The notes under the pieces are model-generated. The model was not told the origin of the DNA. It made no database searches and saw only the letters and a program-made list of their open reading frames with translations. 64,000 nt of DNA from Pseudomonas rhizophila (GTDB lineage Bacteria; Pseudomonadota; Gammaproteobacteria; Pseudomonadales; Pseudomonadaceae), in the NCBI RefSeq assembly GCF_003033885.1, contig NZ_CP024081.1, positions 1,891,980 to 1,955,979 of the forward strand, given 5' to 3'. The translations under genes were made by a program, and so were the position numbers. This document shows positions 54,598 through 63,556 of this stretch, one piece after another; the first letter of the stretch is position 1; each line of letters starts with the position of its first letter.

Positions 54598-54732
54598 TTG
54601 TGGCGAGGGGATTTATCCCCCGCTGGGTTGCGCAGCGACCCTACAACCTGACACTTCGGTATGGCAGACAGATTGAGTCAGTAACTTGGGGGCTGCTTCG
54701 CAACCCAGCGGGGATAAATCCCCTCGCCACAA
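54598..54732. repeat. 135-bp inverted-repeat element
   Basis: Near-perfect arms of about 38 bp (TTGTGGCGAGGGGATTTATC onward at 54598-54636 and its inverse at 54692-54732) surround 55 bp without coding sense. It looks like a non-REP palindromic element of pseudomonads and splits doeB from doeX. Confidence 0.8.
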
Positions 54733-54774
54733 TTGATGTATGCCTTGAGTTTTTAATCACCGGGAGCCCGGCCC

Positions 54775-55254
54775 ATGCACAAGCTCGACCGCTATGACCT
54801 CAAGATCCTGCAGATCCTCGCGGAGGATGGACGGATCACCAAGTCGAGTCTGGCCGAGGCGATCAACCTTTCGGTGACGCCGGCCTGGGAGCGGGTGCGC
54901 AAGCTGGAAATGGCAGGGCTGATCACCGGCTATCGGGCGCAGATCGACTGGGGCGCGGTGTTCAAGCGTCAACAGGTGCTAGTGGAAATCACCCTGGCCC
55001 GACACACCGCCCAGGACATGCGTCGCTTCGAGCAGCGCATGGCCACCGCCCCGCAAGTCGCGTTCTGTTACGCCACCGGCGGCGGGGTGGATTACCTGGC
55101 GATGATCCAGTCTCCGGATATCGATCACTACCAGCGCTTTGTCGATCAACTGCTGCTCGAAGACCTCGGCATCGAGCGCTATTTCACCTACATCGTCACC
55201 AAAACCATCAAGACCGGCGGCGCCTTGCCGGCGGAGCTGGCACCGTCAACCTGA
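54775..55254 (+). CDS. doeX: AsnC/Lrp-family regulator of ectoine catabolism
   Basis: A 159-residue Lrp-type protein. The helix-turn-helix is at about 5-60 (LKILQILAEDGRITKSSLAE, LSVTPAWERVRKLE) and the effector-binding RAM domain at about 70-150. It matches DoeX of Halomonas in family and position within an ectoine cluster. Expected to sense an intermediate and tune doe expression, alongside EnuR. The long repeat before it suggests its own promoter. Confidence 0.9.
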   Translation: MHKLDRYDLKILQILAEDGRITKSSLAEAINLSVTPAWERVRKLEMAGLITGYRAQIDWGAVFKRQQVLVEITLARHTAQDMRRFEQRMATAPQVAFCYATGGGVDYLAMIQSPDIDHYQRFVDQLLLEDLGIERYFTYIVTKTIKTGGALPAELAPST

Positions 55255-55383
55255 GCACCGCAGAAATCACTTTTACAGCCCCTTGTTTCAGAAAAAACCA
55301 AGCAATGACCTACGGCAAACACCCGATTATCCAAGTGCCGCTGCCCTAGCATGGTTTCACGCACACGGTCTGGAGTGAACGTC

Positions 55384-56871
55384 ATGACTTATCAACATCC
55401 GCTGCTGTTCAAAGCGCTTTGCTACATCGACGGCCAGTGGGTCCACAGCGACAGCGGCCAGAGCATTGCCGTGCACAACCCCGCCACCCGCACGGTGATC
55501 GGCCATGTGCCGATGCTCGATCAGCCGCAGATTGTCGCGGCGGTGGACGCGGCCCAGCAAGCATTCCCCGCGTGGCGTGAACAGAGCCTGGATGCCCGGG
55601 GCGAGATTCTACGACGCTGGGCGGCGTTGATCGTCGAACACAGTGAAGACCTGGCGCGCATCCTCAGCCTGGAGCAGGGCAAATCCCTGGCCGAATCCCG
55701 CGGCGAAATCGCCTATGCCGCAAGCTTCATTCCCTGGTTCGCCGAAGAAGCCCGGCGCTTGTACGGGCAGAATATCCCCAGCCACATTCCCAACGCCCAC
55801 CTGGGCACCCTCAAGGAACCGGTGGGCGTCTGCGCGCTGCTCACGCCGTGGAATTTTCCGTCGGCGATGATCACCCGCAAGGCCGCCGCTGCCCTGGCTG
55901 CCGGTTGCACCGTGGTCATCAAACCGGCCCACGAAACGCCGTACTCGGCTTTGGCCTTGGCGCAACTGGCCGAGGAAGCGGGATTTCCCGCCGGGGTCTT
56001 CAACGTGGTGTTGGGTGAGCCGCAGATGACCATGGAAACCCTGGTCAAGGATCGCCGTGTCCGCTCAGTGAGTTTCACCGGCTCGACTCGGGTCGGCAAA
56101 CTGGTGCTGCAAGCCGCCGCCCATGATGTGAAGAAAGTCGCCCTGGAGTTGGGCGGCAACGCGCCGTTCATTGTCTGCGCCGATGCTGACCTGGCGCTGG
56201 CGGTAAAAGTCGCCGTGGAGGCGAAGTTCCAGACCTCGGGCCAGGATTGCTGCGCGGCGAACCGGATCATGGTCCAGCGCCCGGTTTATCAGGCGTTCCT
56301 CAGCCGTTTCGCCGCGGCGGTTCGGGCGTTGCGGGTCGGCCCGGCCATGGTCGATCAGCAGGAGCAGGATGTGGATATTGGCCCGTTGATGCACCAGGCG
56401 GCATTCGACGTAACTGCCGACCGGGTCGCCGATGCGCTGGCCCTTGGCGCCCAGCGCCTGGTCGGTGGCGAAGCCCATGCCTTGGGCGGGTTGTTCTACC
56501 AGCCAACGGTGCTGGCCGATGTCACGCCGCAAATGCGTATCTACCGCGAAGAAAATTTCGCGCCCATCGCCGGGGTGATGCCGTTCGACACCCTGGATGA
56601 AGCCATCGAAATGGCCAACGACACCGAATACGGTCTGGCAGCCTATATTTGCTCCAACCGCCTGGACCTCATTTATCCACTGATTCGCCGTCTCGACCAC
56701 GCCATGGTCGCGGTCAACGGCGTCAAGTTCACCGGCCATCCGATCCCCTTCGGTGGCATGAAAGCCTCGGGCCTTGGTCGCGAGGGTGGCAGCGAGGGCT
56801 TCGAGCCCTTCGTCGAAACCAAATACTTTTGCCTGCACCATCAAGGCCAGTTCCCAGGAGAATCCGCATGA
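55384..56871 (+). CDS. doeC: Aspartate-semialdehyde dehydrogenase (ectoine pathway)
   Basis: A 495-residue NAD(P)-dependent aldehyde dehydrogenase. The catalytic Cys is in FQTSGQDCCAANR, the general-base Glu in LELGGNAPF, and the cofactor motif in FTGSTRVGK. DoeC oxidises aspartate semialdehyde to aspartate, the exit step of the pathway. It looks like a succinate-semialdehyde-type enzyme in sequence; the name depends on context. ATG 55384 has GGAG upstream. Its stop overlaps the doeD ATG (ATGA, 56868-56871). Confidence 0.9.
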   Translation: MTYQHPLLFKALCYIDGQWVHSDSGQSIAVHNPATRTVIGHVPMLDQPQIVAAVDAAQQAFPAWREQSLDARGEILRRWAALIVEHSEDLARILSLEQGKSLAESRGEIAYAASFIPWFAEEARRLYGQNIPSHIPNAHLGTLKEPVGVCALLTPWNFPSAMITRKAAAALAAGCTVVIKPAHETPYSALALAQLAEEAGFPAGVFNVVLGEPQMTMETLVKDRRVRSVSFTGSTRVGKLVLQAAAHDVKKVALELGGNAPFIVCADADLALAVKVAVEAKFQTSGQDCCAANRIMVQRPVYQAFLSRFAAAVRALRVGPAMVDQQEQDVDIGPLMHQAAFDVTADRVADALALGAQRLVGGEAHALGGLFYQPTVLADVTPQMRIYREENFAPIAGVMPFDTLDEAIEMANDTEYGLAAYICSNRLDLIYPLIRRLDHAMVAVNGVKFTGHPIPFGGMKASGLGREGGSEGFEPFVETKYFCLHHQGQFPGESA

Positions 56872-58253
56872 GCCAGGAATTCAACACGCTGTTCGAACAA
56901 GACCGTGCGCATTTCATGCACCCCTCGACCCACGCCCATGACCACGCCAGCGGTGCGCTCAAGGGCCGGATCATCAAGAGCGCAGCGGGCATCCGCATTC
57001 GCGACCATGAAGGCCGTGACTTCATCGACGCCTTTGCCGGCCTCTACTGCGTGAACATCGGCTACGGCCGCACCGAAGTGGCCGATGCCATCTACAAGCA
57101 GGCCAAGGAACTGGCCTACTACCACACCTACGTCGGCCACTCGAGCGAGGCGATCATCGAACTGTCCAGTCGCATCATGGACTGGGCACCGGAAGGGATG
57201 AAAAAGGTCTACTACGGCCTGTCCGGTTCCGATGCCAACGAAACCCAGGTCAAACTGGTGCGTTACTACAACAACGTGCTGGGCCGGCCGCAGAAGAAGA
57301 AAATCATCTCTCGCGATCGTGGCTACCATGGTTCGGGCATCATGACCGGCAGCCTGACTGGGCTGGCGACCTTCCACCAGCATTTCGACCTGCCGGTGGA
57401 AGGGGTCAAGCACACCGTGTGCCCCCATTGGTATCGCAAGGCCCCGGCGGGCATGGACGAAGGCACGTTCGTACGCTACTGCGCCGATGAGCTGGAAAAA
57501 ATGATCCTGGCTGAAGGGCCGGACACCGTGGCGGCGTTCATTGGTGAGCCTTTGATGGGCACGGGCGGGATCATTGTTCCGCCGGCCGGTTATTGGGACG
57601 CGATCCAGGCGGTGCTGAAAAAGTATGACGTGTTGCTGATTGCCGATGAAGTGGTCTGCGCCTTCGGTCGCCTGGGCTCGAAGATGGGCAGCCAGCGCTA
57701 CGGCATGAAGCCGGACCTGATCACCACCGCCAAAGGCCTGACCAGCGCGTATGCACCGTTGTCGGCGGTGATCATCGGGGAAAAGGTCTGGAGTGTGATT
57801 GAAAAAGCCTCCCAGACCGAAGGCGCCATGGGGCACGGCTGGACCTATTCAGGACATCCGATCTGCGCGGCGGCGGCACTGGCCAACCTCGACATTCTCG
57901 AGCGGGAAAACCTCACCGCCAACGCCGAGGATGTCGGCGGCTACCTGAACCGCCGGCTGCGTGAAAGCCTCGAAGGCCATCCGCTGGTGGGTGAAGTGCG
58001 CGGTGATGGCATGCTTGCGGCGGTGGAGTTCATGGCTGATCGCGAGCAGCGCAGCGCTTTTGATCCGGCGCTGAAAGTCGGCCCCAGGGTCTCGGCCGCT
58101 TGCCTGGAACGCGGCATGATCGCCCGCGCCATGCCCCACGGCGACATCCTGGGCTTCGCCCCGCCGCTGATCCTGACCCGCGAAGAGGCGGACCTGATCG
58201 TCGACATCACCAAAGGGGCTATCGATCAGGTGGCGGGTGAAGTGTTGGGGTGA
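56868..58253 (+). CDS. doeD: Diaminobutyrate-2-oxoglutarate transaminase
   Basis: A 461-residue class III aminotransferase. Landmarks are GLSGSDANETQVKLVRYYNN, ISRDRGYHGSGIMTGSLTG, LIADEVVCAFGRLG and the PLP lysine in TTAKGLTSAYAPL. It moves the amino group of L-2,4-diaminobutyrate to give aspartate semialdehyde for DoeC. The start at 56868 overlaps doeC by 4 bp, so they are coupled; the longer open frame to 56649 is not used. It is the last gene of the cluster, followed by a REP pair and terminator. Confidence 0.92.
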   Translation: MSQEFNTLFEQDRAHFMHPSTHAHDHASGALKGRIIKSAAGIRIRDHEGRDFIDAFAGLYCVNIGYGRTEVADAIYKQAKELAYYHTYVGHSSEAIIELSSRIMDWAPEGMKKVYYGLSGSDANETQVKLVRYYNNVLGRPQKKKIISRDRGYHGSGIMTGSLTGLATFHQHFDLPVEGVKHTVCPHWYRKAPAGMDEGTFVRYCADELEKMILAEGPDTVAAFIGEPLMGTGGIIVPPAGYWDAIQAVLKKYDVLLIADEVVCAFGRLGSKMGSQRYGMKPDLITTAKGLTSAYAPLSAVIIGEKVWSVIEKASQTEGAMGHGWTYSGHPICAAAALANLDILERENLTANAEDVGGYLNRRLRESLEGHPLVGEVRGDGMLAAVEFMADREQRSAFDPALKVGPRVSAACLERGMIARAMPHGDILGFAPPLILTREEADLIVDITKGAIDQVAGEVLG

Positions 58254-58338
58254 GGGCAGGGTGGCGCAGAACCTGTGACACCAGCTCCCACAGGAGATGG
58301 GTGCGGGCACAGACTTTGTGAACACCCCAATCAAAACT

Positions 58339-58425
58339 GTGGGAGCGAGCCTGCTCGCGAAAGCGGTGTGTCTGAAACGGTGATGCTGGACGTGCCGCCG
58401 ACATCGCGAGCAGGCTCGCTCCCAC
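58339..58425. repeat. REP pair (REPIN)
   Basis: GTGGGAGCGAGCCTGCTCGC at 58339 onward faces CATCGCGAGCAGGCTCGCTC ending near 58425. It lies between doeD and its terminator. Confidence 0.9.
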
Positions 58426-58440
58426 AAGGCGTCGGAGTCA

Positions 58441-58480
58441 AAAAAAAGCCCGCCCGATCATGCGATCGGGCGGGCTTTTG
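58441..58480. terminator. Bidirectional terminator between doeD and yhcB
   Basis: AAGCCCGCCCGATC pairs with GATCGGGCGGGCTT, with A and T runs on the two sides. It serves the convergent doeCD and yhcB transcripts. Confidence 0.93.
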
Positions 58481-58495
58481 GGTGTCGCTTGGAGT

Positions 58496-58933
58496 TTACT
58501 TCTTCAAACCGTAATGCTCATCGAGCATGCCGGGTGAATTTGGGGCCTTGGGGGCGTAGTCCCGGGGTGGTTCCTGGACCTCTTTTGGTGGGGTCAGGCG
58601 TTCCCGTGGTGTCTGCGCCGCATCAGCATGCAGGGCGGCCAGCAGGCGTTGGCGAGTCTGCTCGTCGAGGGCCAGGCGATTGGCACCCTCGGACAAATGA
58701 TCCTGGACGTCCTGGTAGCTCTGAGTGAGTTTTTTCACCAGAGAAGCGGTGCTGTTGAAGTGAGTGACCACTTCATTCTGATAACTGTCGAAACGTTCCT
58801 GAATGTCGTCCAGCTGACGTTGCGTGCTGTTAGGCACCGCATTGGGCAGCAGTCGGGCAAGCAGGAATCCAATGGCGACACCGGCAACCAGGGCAAGAGT
58901 CGGCAACAGCCAAACTAAGAGCGAGTGTTCCAC
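58496..58933 (-). CDS. zapG: YhcB/ZapG-family inner membrane protein
   Basis: A 145-residue protein with one N-terminal membrane helix (VWLLPTLALVAGVAIGFLLA) followed by a coiled coil (about 35-80: LDDIQERFDSYQNEVVTHFN) and a disordered Pro-rich tail. This is the DUF1043/YhcB family, which links cell division and envelope synthesis. The start is GTG at 58933 with GGAAGGA upstream. The longer tail than in E. coli is usual for pseudomonads. It converges on doeD. Confidence 0.88.
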   Translation of the reverse strand: MEHSLLVWLLPTLALVAGVAIGFLLARLLPNAVPNSTQRQLDDIQERFDSYQNEVVTHFNSTASLVKKLTQSYQDVQDHLSEGANRLALDEQTRQRLLAALHADAAQTPRERLTPPKEVQEPPRDYAPKAPNSPGMLDEHYGLKK

Positions 58934-59081
58934 GAGTCCTTCCTCTATAAACGGCTTTGCTTTACGTTAACGGCTCGGACCTGCGCTGTATACCGCGAAG
59001 AACATCGCAATCATGCCAGGCACAGACTTTTAGCTAGACGAGTCGACCCTATTCGAGGTCACGGAGTTCTTTCCCTTGCTT

Positions 59082-59711
59082 ATGCGCGAAACCCCTGTAG
59101 TCATTGATGGCCCCGTGGGCCAACTGGAAGCCTTGTACCTGGACAGCGAAGCGCCCCGTGGCCTGGCGCTGATCTGCCACCCCAACCCGGTGCAGGGCGG
59201 GACCATGCTCAACAAAGTCGTCTCGACCTTGCAACGCACTGCCCGTGATGCTTGCCTGGTTACGTTGCGTTTCAATTATCGCGGGGTCGGCGCCAGTGCC
59301 GGCAGCCATGACATGGGCACTGGCGAAGTCGACGACGCCCAGGCTGCAGCCGATTGGTTGCGGGAAAAATACCCGCAACTGCCGCTCACCCTGTTCGGTT
59401 TCTCGTTTGGCGGCTTCGTTGCCGCAAGCCTTGGCGGACGTCTGGAAGCCCAGGGCCAGCCACCCAAGCACCTGTTCATGGTGGCCCCGGCGGTGATGCG
59501 CCTGGACGCGCAATCGCCCTTGCCGATGAGCGGCGAGTTGACCGTGATCCAGCCGGAAACCGACGAAGTGGTCGACCCCCAGCTGGTTTACCAATGGTCG
59601 GACGCGCTCCAGCGCCCCCATGAGCTGCTGAAAGTGGCAGAATGCGGGCACTTTTTCCATGGCAAGCTGACCGATCTCAAGGATCTGCTCCTGCCGCGCC
59701 TCTCGAATTGA
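59082..59711 (+). CDS. Alpha/beta hydrolase
   Basis: A 209-residue alpha/beta hydrolase of the small 'HPNPVQGGTM' group. The oxyanion region is HPNP, the nucleophile Ser lies in GFSFGG, and the catalytic His is in CGHFFHGKL. There is no signal peptide. ATG 59082 is used; a TTG at 59076 has the better-spaced GGAG and may be the true start. The substrate is unknown. The gene ends 24 bp before trpS on the same strand, so the two may be co-transcribed. Confidence 0.88.
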   Translation: MRETPVVIDGPVGQLEALYLDSEAPRGLALICHPNPVQGGTMLNKVVSTLQRTARDACLVTLRFNYRGVGASAGSHDMGTGEVDDAQAAADWLREKYPQLPLTLFGFSFGGFVAASLGGRLEAQGQPPKHLFMVAPAVMRLDAQSPLPMSGELTVIQPETDEVVDPQLVYQWSDALQRPHELLKVAECGHFFHGKLTDLKDLLLPRLSN

Positions 59712-59735
59712 CAGCAGTCTGACAAGCGATAACCC

Positions 59736-61091
59736 ATGACGACTCGTACCCGCATCCTGACCGGCATCACCACCACCGGCACCCCGCACCTGGGCAACTA
59801 CGCCGGCGCTATCCGTCCGGCGATCCTCGCCAGCCGCGACAGCAACGCCGATTCGTTCTATTTCCTGGCCGACTACCACGCCTTGATCAAATGCGATGAC
59901 CCGTTGCGCATCCAGCGCTCGCGTCTGGAAATCGCCGCGACCTGGCTTGCCGGTGGCCTGGACGTGGACCGCGTGACCTTCTATCGCCAGTCCGACATTC
60001 CCGAAATTCCGGAACTGACCTGGCTGCTGACCTGCGTCGCCGCCAAGGGGCTGCTCAATCGCGCCCACGCCTACAAGGCGTCGGTGGACAAAAACGTCGA
60101 GGCCGGCGAAGACCCGGATGCCGGCATCACCATGGGGCTGTACAGCTACCCGGTGCTGATGGCCGCGGACATCCTGATGTTCAACGCCCACAAGGTGCCG
60201 GTCGGTCGCGACCAGATCCAGCACGTGGAAATGGCCCGCGACATCGGCCAGCGCTTCAACCATCTGTTCGGCCAGGGCAAGGAGTTTTTCACCATGCCCG
60301 AGGCGCTGATCGAGGAGAGCGTCGCCACCCTGCCGGGCCTTGATGGCCGCAAGATGTCCAAGAGCTACGACAACACCATCCCGTTGTTCAGCAGCGCCAA
60401 GGACATGAAGGACGCGATCTCGCGGATCGTCACCGACTCCCGCGCACCGGGCGAAGCCAAGGATCCGGACAACTCCCACCTGTTCACCTTGTTCCAGGCC
60501 TTCGCCACGCCAGCGCAGTCCGACGAGTTCCGCAGCGAACTGCTGCAGGGCCTGGGTTGGGGCGAAGCCAAGAACCGCCTGTTCCAATTGCTCGACAGTG
60601 AACTGGGCGAGTCCCGCGAACGTTATCACCAGTTGATCGAACGCCCGGCGGACCTTGAAGACATCCTGCAACTGGGTGCGAAAAAAGCCCGGGCCGTGGC
60701 CACACCGTTCCTCAACGAACTGCGCGAAGCCGTCGGCCTGCGTTCGTTTGTCAGCCAGGTTCAGGTGGCGACCAGCACGAAAAAGAAAGTGGCCAAAGCC
60801 GCACGTTTCGTGAGCTTTCGCGAAGGCGACGGCAGTTTCCGCTTCCGTCTGCTGGCCGCCGATGGCGAGCAATTGGTGTTGTCGCGCAATTTTGCCGATG
60901 GCAAGACCGCGGGCCAGGTCACCAAGCAACTGCAAGCCGGCCAGCCACTGGACGTGCGCAGCGACGAGCTGAGCTTCAGTGTCTGGCTTGACGGCGCCTG
61001 TGTGGCCGACAGTCCGGCCTTTGCGGACAGCGCCGCTCGGGATGCTGCCATCGAGGCTTTGCGCGTGGCCCTGACGCCAGTTCAGGACTGA
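59736..61091 (+). CDS. trpS: Tryptophanyl-tRNA synthetase
   Basis: A 451-residue class I tRNA synthetase that charges tRNA-Trp. The HIGH-type motif is TPHLGNYAG near residue 17 and the KMSKS motif is intact (KMSKSYDN). It is longer than the about 330 residues of E. coli TrpS because of a C-terminal extension of about 100 residues (FVSFREGDGSFRFRLLAADG, LSFSVWLDGACVADS) usual in pseudomonads. It lies 24 bp after the hydrolase gene and ends in a terminator. Confidence 0.96.
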   Translation: MTTRTRILTGITTTGTPHLGNYAGAIRPAILASRDSNADSFYFLADYHALIKCDDPLRIQRSRLEIAATWLAGGLDVDRVTFYRQSDIPEIPELTWLLTCVAAKGLLNRAHAYKASVDKNVEAGEDPDAGITMGLYSYPVLMAADILMFNAHKVPVGRDQIQHVEMARDIGQRFNHLFGQGKEFFTMPEALIEESVATLPGLDGRKMSKSYDNTIPLFSSAKDMKDAISRIVTDSRAPGEAKDPDNSHLFTLFQAFATPAQSDEFRSELLQGLGWGEAKNRLFQLLDSELGESRERYHQLIERPADLEDILQLGAKKARAVATPFLNELREAVGLRSFVSQVQVATSTKKKVAKAARFVSFREGDGSFRFRLLAADGEQLVLSRNFADGKTAGQVTKQLQAGQPLDVRSDELSFSVWLDGACVADSPAFADSAARDAAIEALRVALTPVQD

Positions 61092-61143
61092 ACCGGGGCT
61101 ATTCCGACCATCGGCTCGAATAAGGGCCGATTGCCATTCCCGC

Positions 61144-61173
61144 GGGCCGTCGCTACAGTGACGGCCCGTTTTT
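61144..61173 (+). terminator. Rho-independent terminator after trpS
   Basis: GGGCCGTC at 61144-61151 pairs with GACGGCCC at 61160-61167, followed by a T run. It lies directly before zapE, whose ATG is only 19 bp further. Confidence 0.85.
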
Positions 61174-61191
61174 GTTGCCTTGCTAACGAAT

Positions 61192-62286
61192 ATGACGCCC
61201 CTAGAACGATATCAAGCTGATCTGAAACGCCCGGAGTTCTTCCACGACGCAGCCCAGGAAACGGCAGTGCGGCATTTGCAGCGCCTGTACGACGATCTGG
61301 TCGCCGCGTCGAACAACAAGCCGGGCTTGTTGGGCAAACTGTTCGGCAAGAAGGATCAGGTCCCGGTCAAGGGCCTGTATTTCTGGGGCGGTGTCGGCCG
61401 TGGTAAAACCTACCTGGTCGACACCTTCTTCGAGGCGTTGCCGTTCAAGGAGAAGACACGGACGCACTTCCACCGCTTCATGAAGCGTGTGCATGAAGAA
61501 ATGAAGACGCTGGGCGGCGAGAAGAACCCGCTGACCATCATCGCCAAGCGGTTCTCCGACGAGACGCGGGTGATCTGCTTCGATGAGTTTTTCGTTTCCG
61601 ACATCACCGACGCCATGATTCTCGGCACCTTGATGGAGGAGTTGTTCAAGAACGGCGTGACTTTGGTCGCCACCTCGAACATCGTGCCGGACGGCCTTTA
61701 CAAGGACGGCCTGCAACGCGCGCGCTTCCTGCCGGCCATTGCGCTGATAAAGGAACACACCGACATCGTCAACGTCGACAGCGGGGTGGACTATCGCCTG
61801 CGTCACCTGGAGCAGGCGGAGCTGTTTCACTTCCCCCTGGACGCCGCAGCTGAAGAAAGCCTGCGCAAGAGCTTCCGGGCCCTGACGCCGGAATGCACCC
61901 AGGCGGTCGAAAATGATGTGTTGGTCATCGAGAATCGCCAGATCCGCGCCGTGCGGACCTGCGATGACGTGGCCTGGTTCGACTTTCGTGAACTGTGCGA
62001 TGGCCCTCGTAGCCAGAACGACTACATCGAGCTGGGCAAGATCTTCCACGCGGTACTGCTCAGCAACGTGGAGCAAATGAGCGTCACCACCGACGACATT
62101 GCCCGCCGGTTCATCAACATGGTCGACGAGTTCTACGACCGTAACGTGAAGCTGATCATTTCGGCCGAAGTCGAACTCAAGGATCTCTACACCGGCGGTC
62201 GCCTGACCTTTGAGTTCCAGCGAACCTTGAGTCGTTTGCTGGAAATGCAATCACACGAATTCCTGGCGCGGGCGCATAAGCCGTAA
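61192..62286 (+). CDS. zapE: Cell division protein ZapE (AFG1-like ATPase)
   Basis: A 364-residue AAA+ ATPase. Walker A is GGVGRGKTYLVD, Walker B is VICFDEFFVSD, followed by a sensor region (LVATSNIVPDGLYKDGLQR). The AFG1/ZapE family is associated with the division ring and membrane-protein quality control. The start at ATG 61192 (MTPLERYQADLKRPEF) is the family's usual one; a TTG at 61180 is rejected. The Shine-Dalgarno is weak because the trpS terminator directly precedes it. It ends in its own terminator. Confidence 0.94.
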   Translation: MTPLERYQADLKRPEFFHDAAQETAVRHLQRLYDDLVAASNNKPGLLGKLFGKKDQVPVKGLYFWGGVGRGKTYLVDTFFEALPFKEKTRTHFHRFMKRVHEEMKTLGGEKNPLTIIAKRFSDETRVICFDEFFVSDITDAMILGTLMEELFKNGVTLVATSNIVPDGLYKDGLQRARFLPAIALIKEHTDIVNVDSGVDYRLRHLEQAELFHFPLDAAAEESLRKSFRALTPECTQAVENDVLVIENRQIRAVRTCDDVAWFDFRELCDGPRSQNDYIELGKIFHAVLLSNVEQMSVTTDDIARRFINMVDEFYDRNVKLIISAEVELKDLYTGGRLTFEFQRTLSRLLEMQSHEFLARAHKP

Positions 62287-62298
62287 TCCGGTTCGGAT

Positions 62299-62329
62299 AA
62301 AAAAAGGCCTGCAATTGCAGGCCTTTTTT
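62299..62329. terminator. Bidirectional terminator after zapE
   Basis: AAAAAGGCCTGCAA pairs with TTGCAGGCCTTTTTT. It serves zapE and the convergent GlxA-type regulator. Confidence 0.93.
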
Positions 62330-62363
62330 GCGCGTGCGAGCTCAACGGCGCACCGCATAACCC

Positions 62364-62391
62364 TGTGGGAGCGAGCAGGCTCGCTCCCACA
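62364..62391. repeat. Compact REP palindrome
   Basis: TGTGGGAGCGAGCAGGCTCG joined directly to CTCCCACA. It looks like a REP pair collapsed to its two outer halves by loss of the middle. Confidence 0.75.
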
Positions 62392-62414
62392 TTGGACTGT
62401 ATTCAACCCTTGAT

Positions 62415-63410
62415 TCACGCCGCCTGCTGAAATTGCTGTCGATACTGGTTCGGCGATAACTCGGTATGTTGGCGGAACAGCCGTGCGAAGAAGCTCGCAT
62501 CGTCGTAGCCGACTTCATAGCTGATGGTCTTGATGCTTTTGCGGCTGCCGGACAACAAGCCCTTGGCGGTTTCTATACGCAGCCGTTGCAGGTAATGCAG
62601 CGGTTTGTCTCCCGTGGCGGTCTGGAAGCGGCGCATGAAGTTGCGGATGCTCATACCGTGCTCCCGAGCGACGTCCTCAAAGCGGAACTTGTCGGCGAAG
62701 TGTTCTTCGAGCCAGTGCTGGATCTGCAGGATGATCACATCCTGATGCAGTTTCTGGCCCCCGAAACCGATTCTTCCCGGTGAGTAGCTGCGCTGCACTT
62801 CATAGAGAATGTCTCGTGCCACGGCCTGGGCCACGTTGGCGCCGCAGAACCGTTCGATGAGGTAGATATAGAGGTCGCAGGCCGAGGTCGTGCCGCCGGC
62901 GCAGAACAGGTTGTCGGCGTCGGTCAGGTGCTTGTCCTGGTTGAGGTGGACCTGGGGGAAGCGCTCCTTGAAGGCGTTGAAGAACCGCCAGTACGTGGTG
63001 GCTTCCTTGCCATCGAGCAGCCCGGCCTCGGCCAGCCAGAACACCCCGGTCGCCTCGCCGCAGAGCACTGCGCCACGGGCATGCTGTTCCCGCAGCCAGG
63101 GCAGGACCTGCGGGTAACGTTGGCAGAGGGTGCCGAAATCATCCCAAAAAGCCGGGAGGATGATCACATCGGTATTTTCCAGGCCGCCGTCCACCGGCAT
63201 GATCACGTCGCTGAAGCTGTTCACCGGTTTGCCGTCGGGACTGACCAGCCGGGTTTCGAACGCCGGTGTCAGGCCGTGGCCCAGTTGTTTGCCGTAGCGC
63301 AGGCTGGCCAGGTGGAAAAAATCCTTGGCTTGCATGAGGGTGGAAGCGAAAACCCGGTCGATAGCCAGGATGCTGACGCGCCGCAAAGGCGTGGAGACGT
63401 GTTTGGACAT
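62415..63410 (-). CDS. GlxA-family AraC-type regulator with DJ-1/PfpI domain
   Basis: A 331-residue regulator. The N-terminal DJ-1/PfpI-like domain (about 10-195) has VIILPAFWDDFGTL and GAVLCGEATGVFWLAEAGLL, with Cys in the usual elbow position. The C-terminal AraC domain (about 230-328) has two helix-turn-helix motifs (RFEDVAREHGMSIRNFMRRF, ISYEVGYDDASFFARLFRQH). Relatives control choline, arginine or betaine catabolism in Pseudomonas. It is divergent from an acyl-CoA dehydrogenase with about 146 bp between, so it may control that gene. The effector is unknown. Confidence 0.9.
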   Translation of the reverse strand: MSKHVSTPLRRVSILAIDRVFASTLMQAKDFFHLASLRYGKQLGHGLTPAFETRLVSPDGKPVNSFSDVIMPVDGGLENTDVIILPAFWDDFGTLCQRYPQVLPWLREQHARGAVLCGEATGVFWLAEAGLLDGKEATTYWRFFNAFKERFPQVHLNQDKHLTDADNLFCAGGTTSACDLYIYLIERFCGANVAQAVARDILYEVQRSYSPGRIGFGGQKLHQDVIILQIQHWLEEHFADKFRFEDVAREHGMSIRNFMRRFQTATGDKPLHYLQRLRIETAKGLLSGSRKSIKTISYEVGYDDASFFARLFRQHTELSPNQYRQQFQQAA

Positions 63411-63556
63411 AATTGATCTTTATTTTTATAGGGGAAAGTGGTCACCAGACGGCTGGATCGTCTTATTTTTTGTCGGATGTGTCCAGTGTCCTGTCATCCC
63501 CCGCAGGCTTAGGCTCTGTTGGATAACCCCATCGAACAATAATGCAAAGGTGTCCC

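Noticed and set aside
59049..60935. 628-residue frame antisense to the hydrolase gene and trpS
   Set aside because: It mirrors two certain genes and its translation has no recognisable domain.
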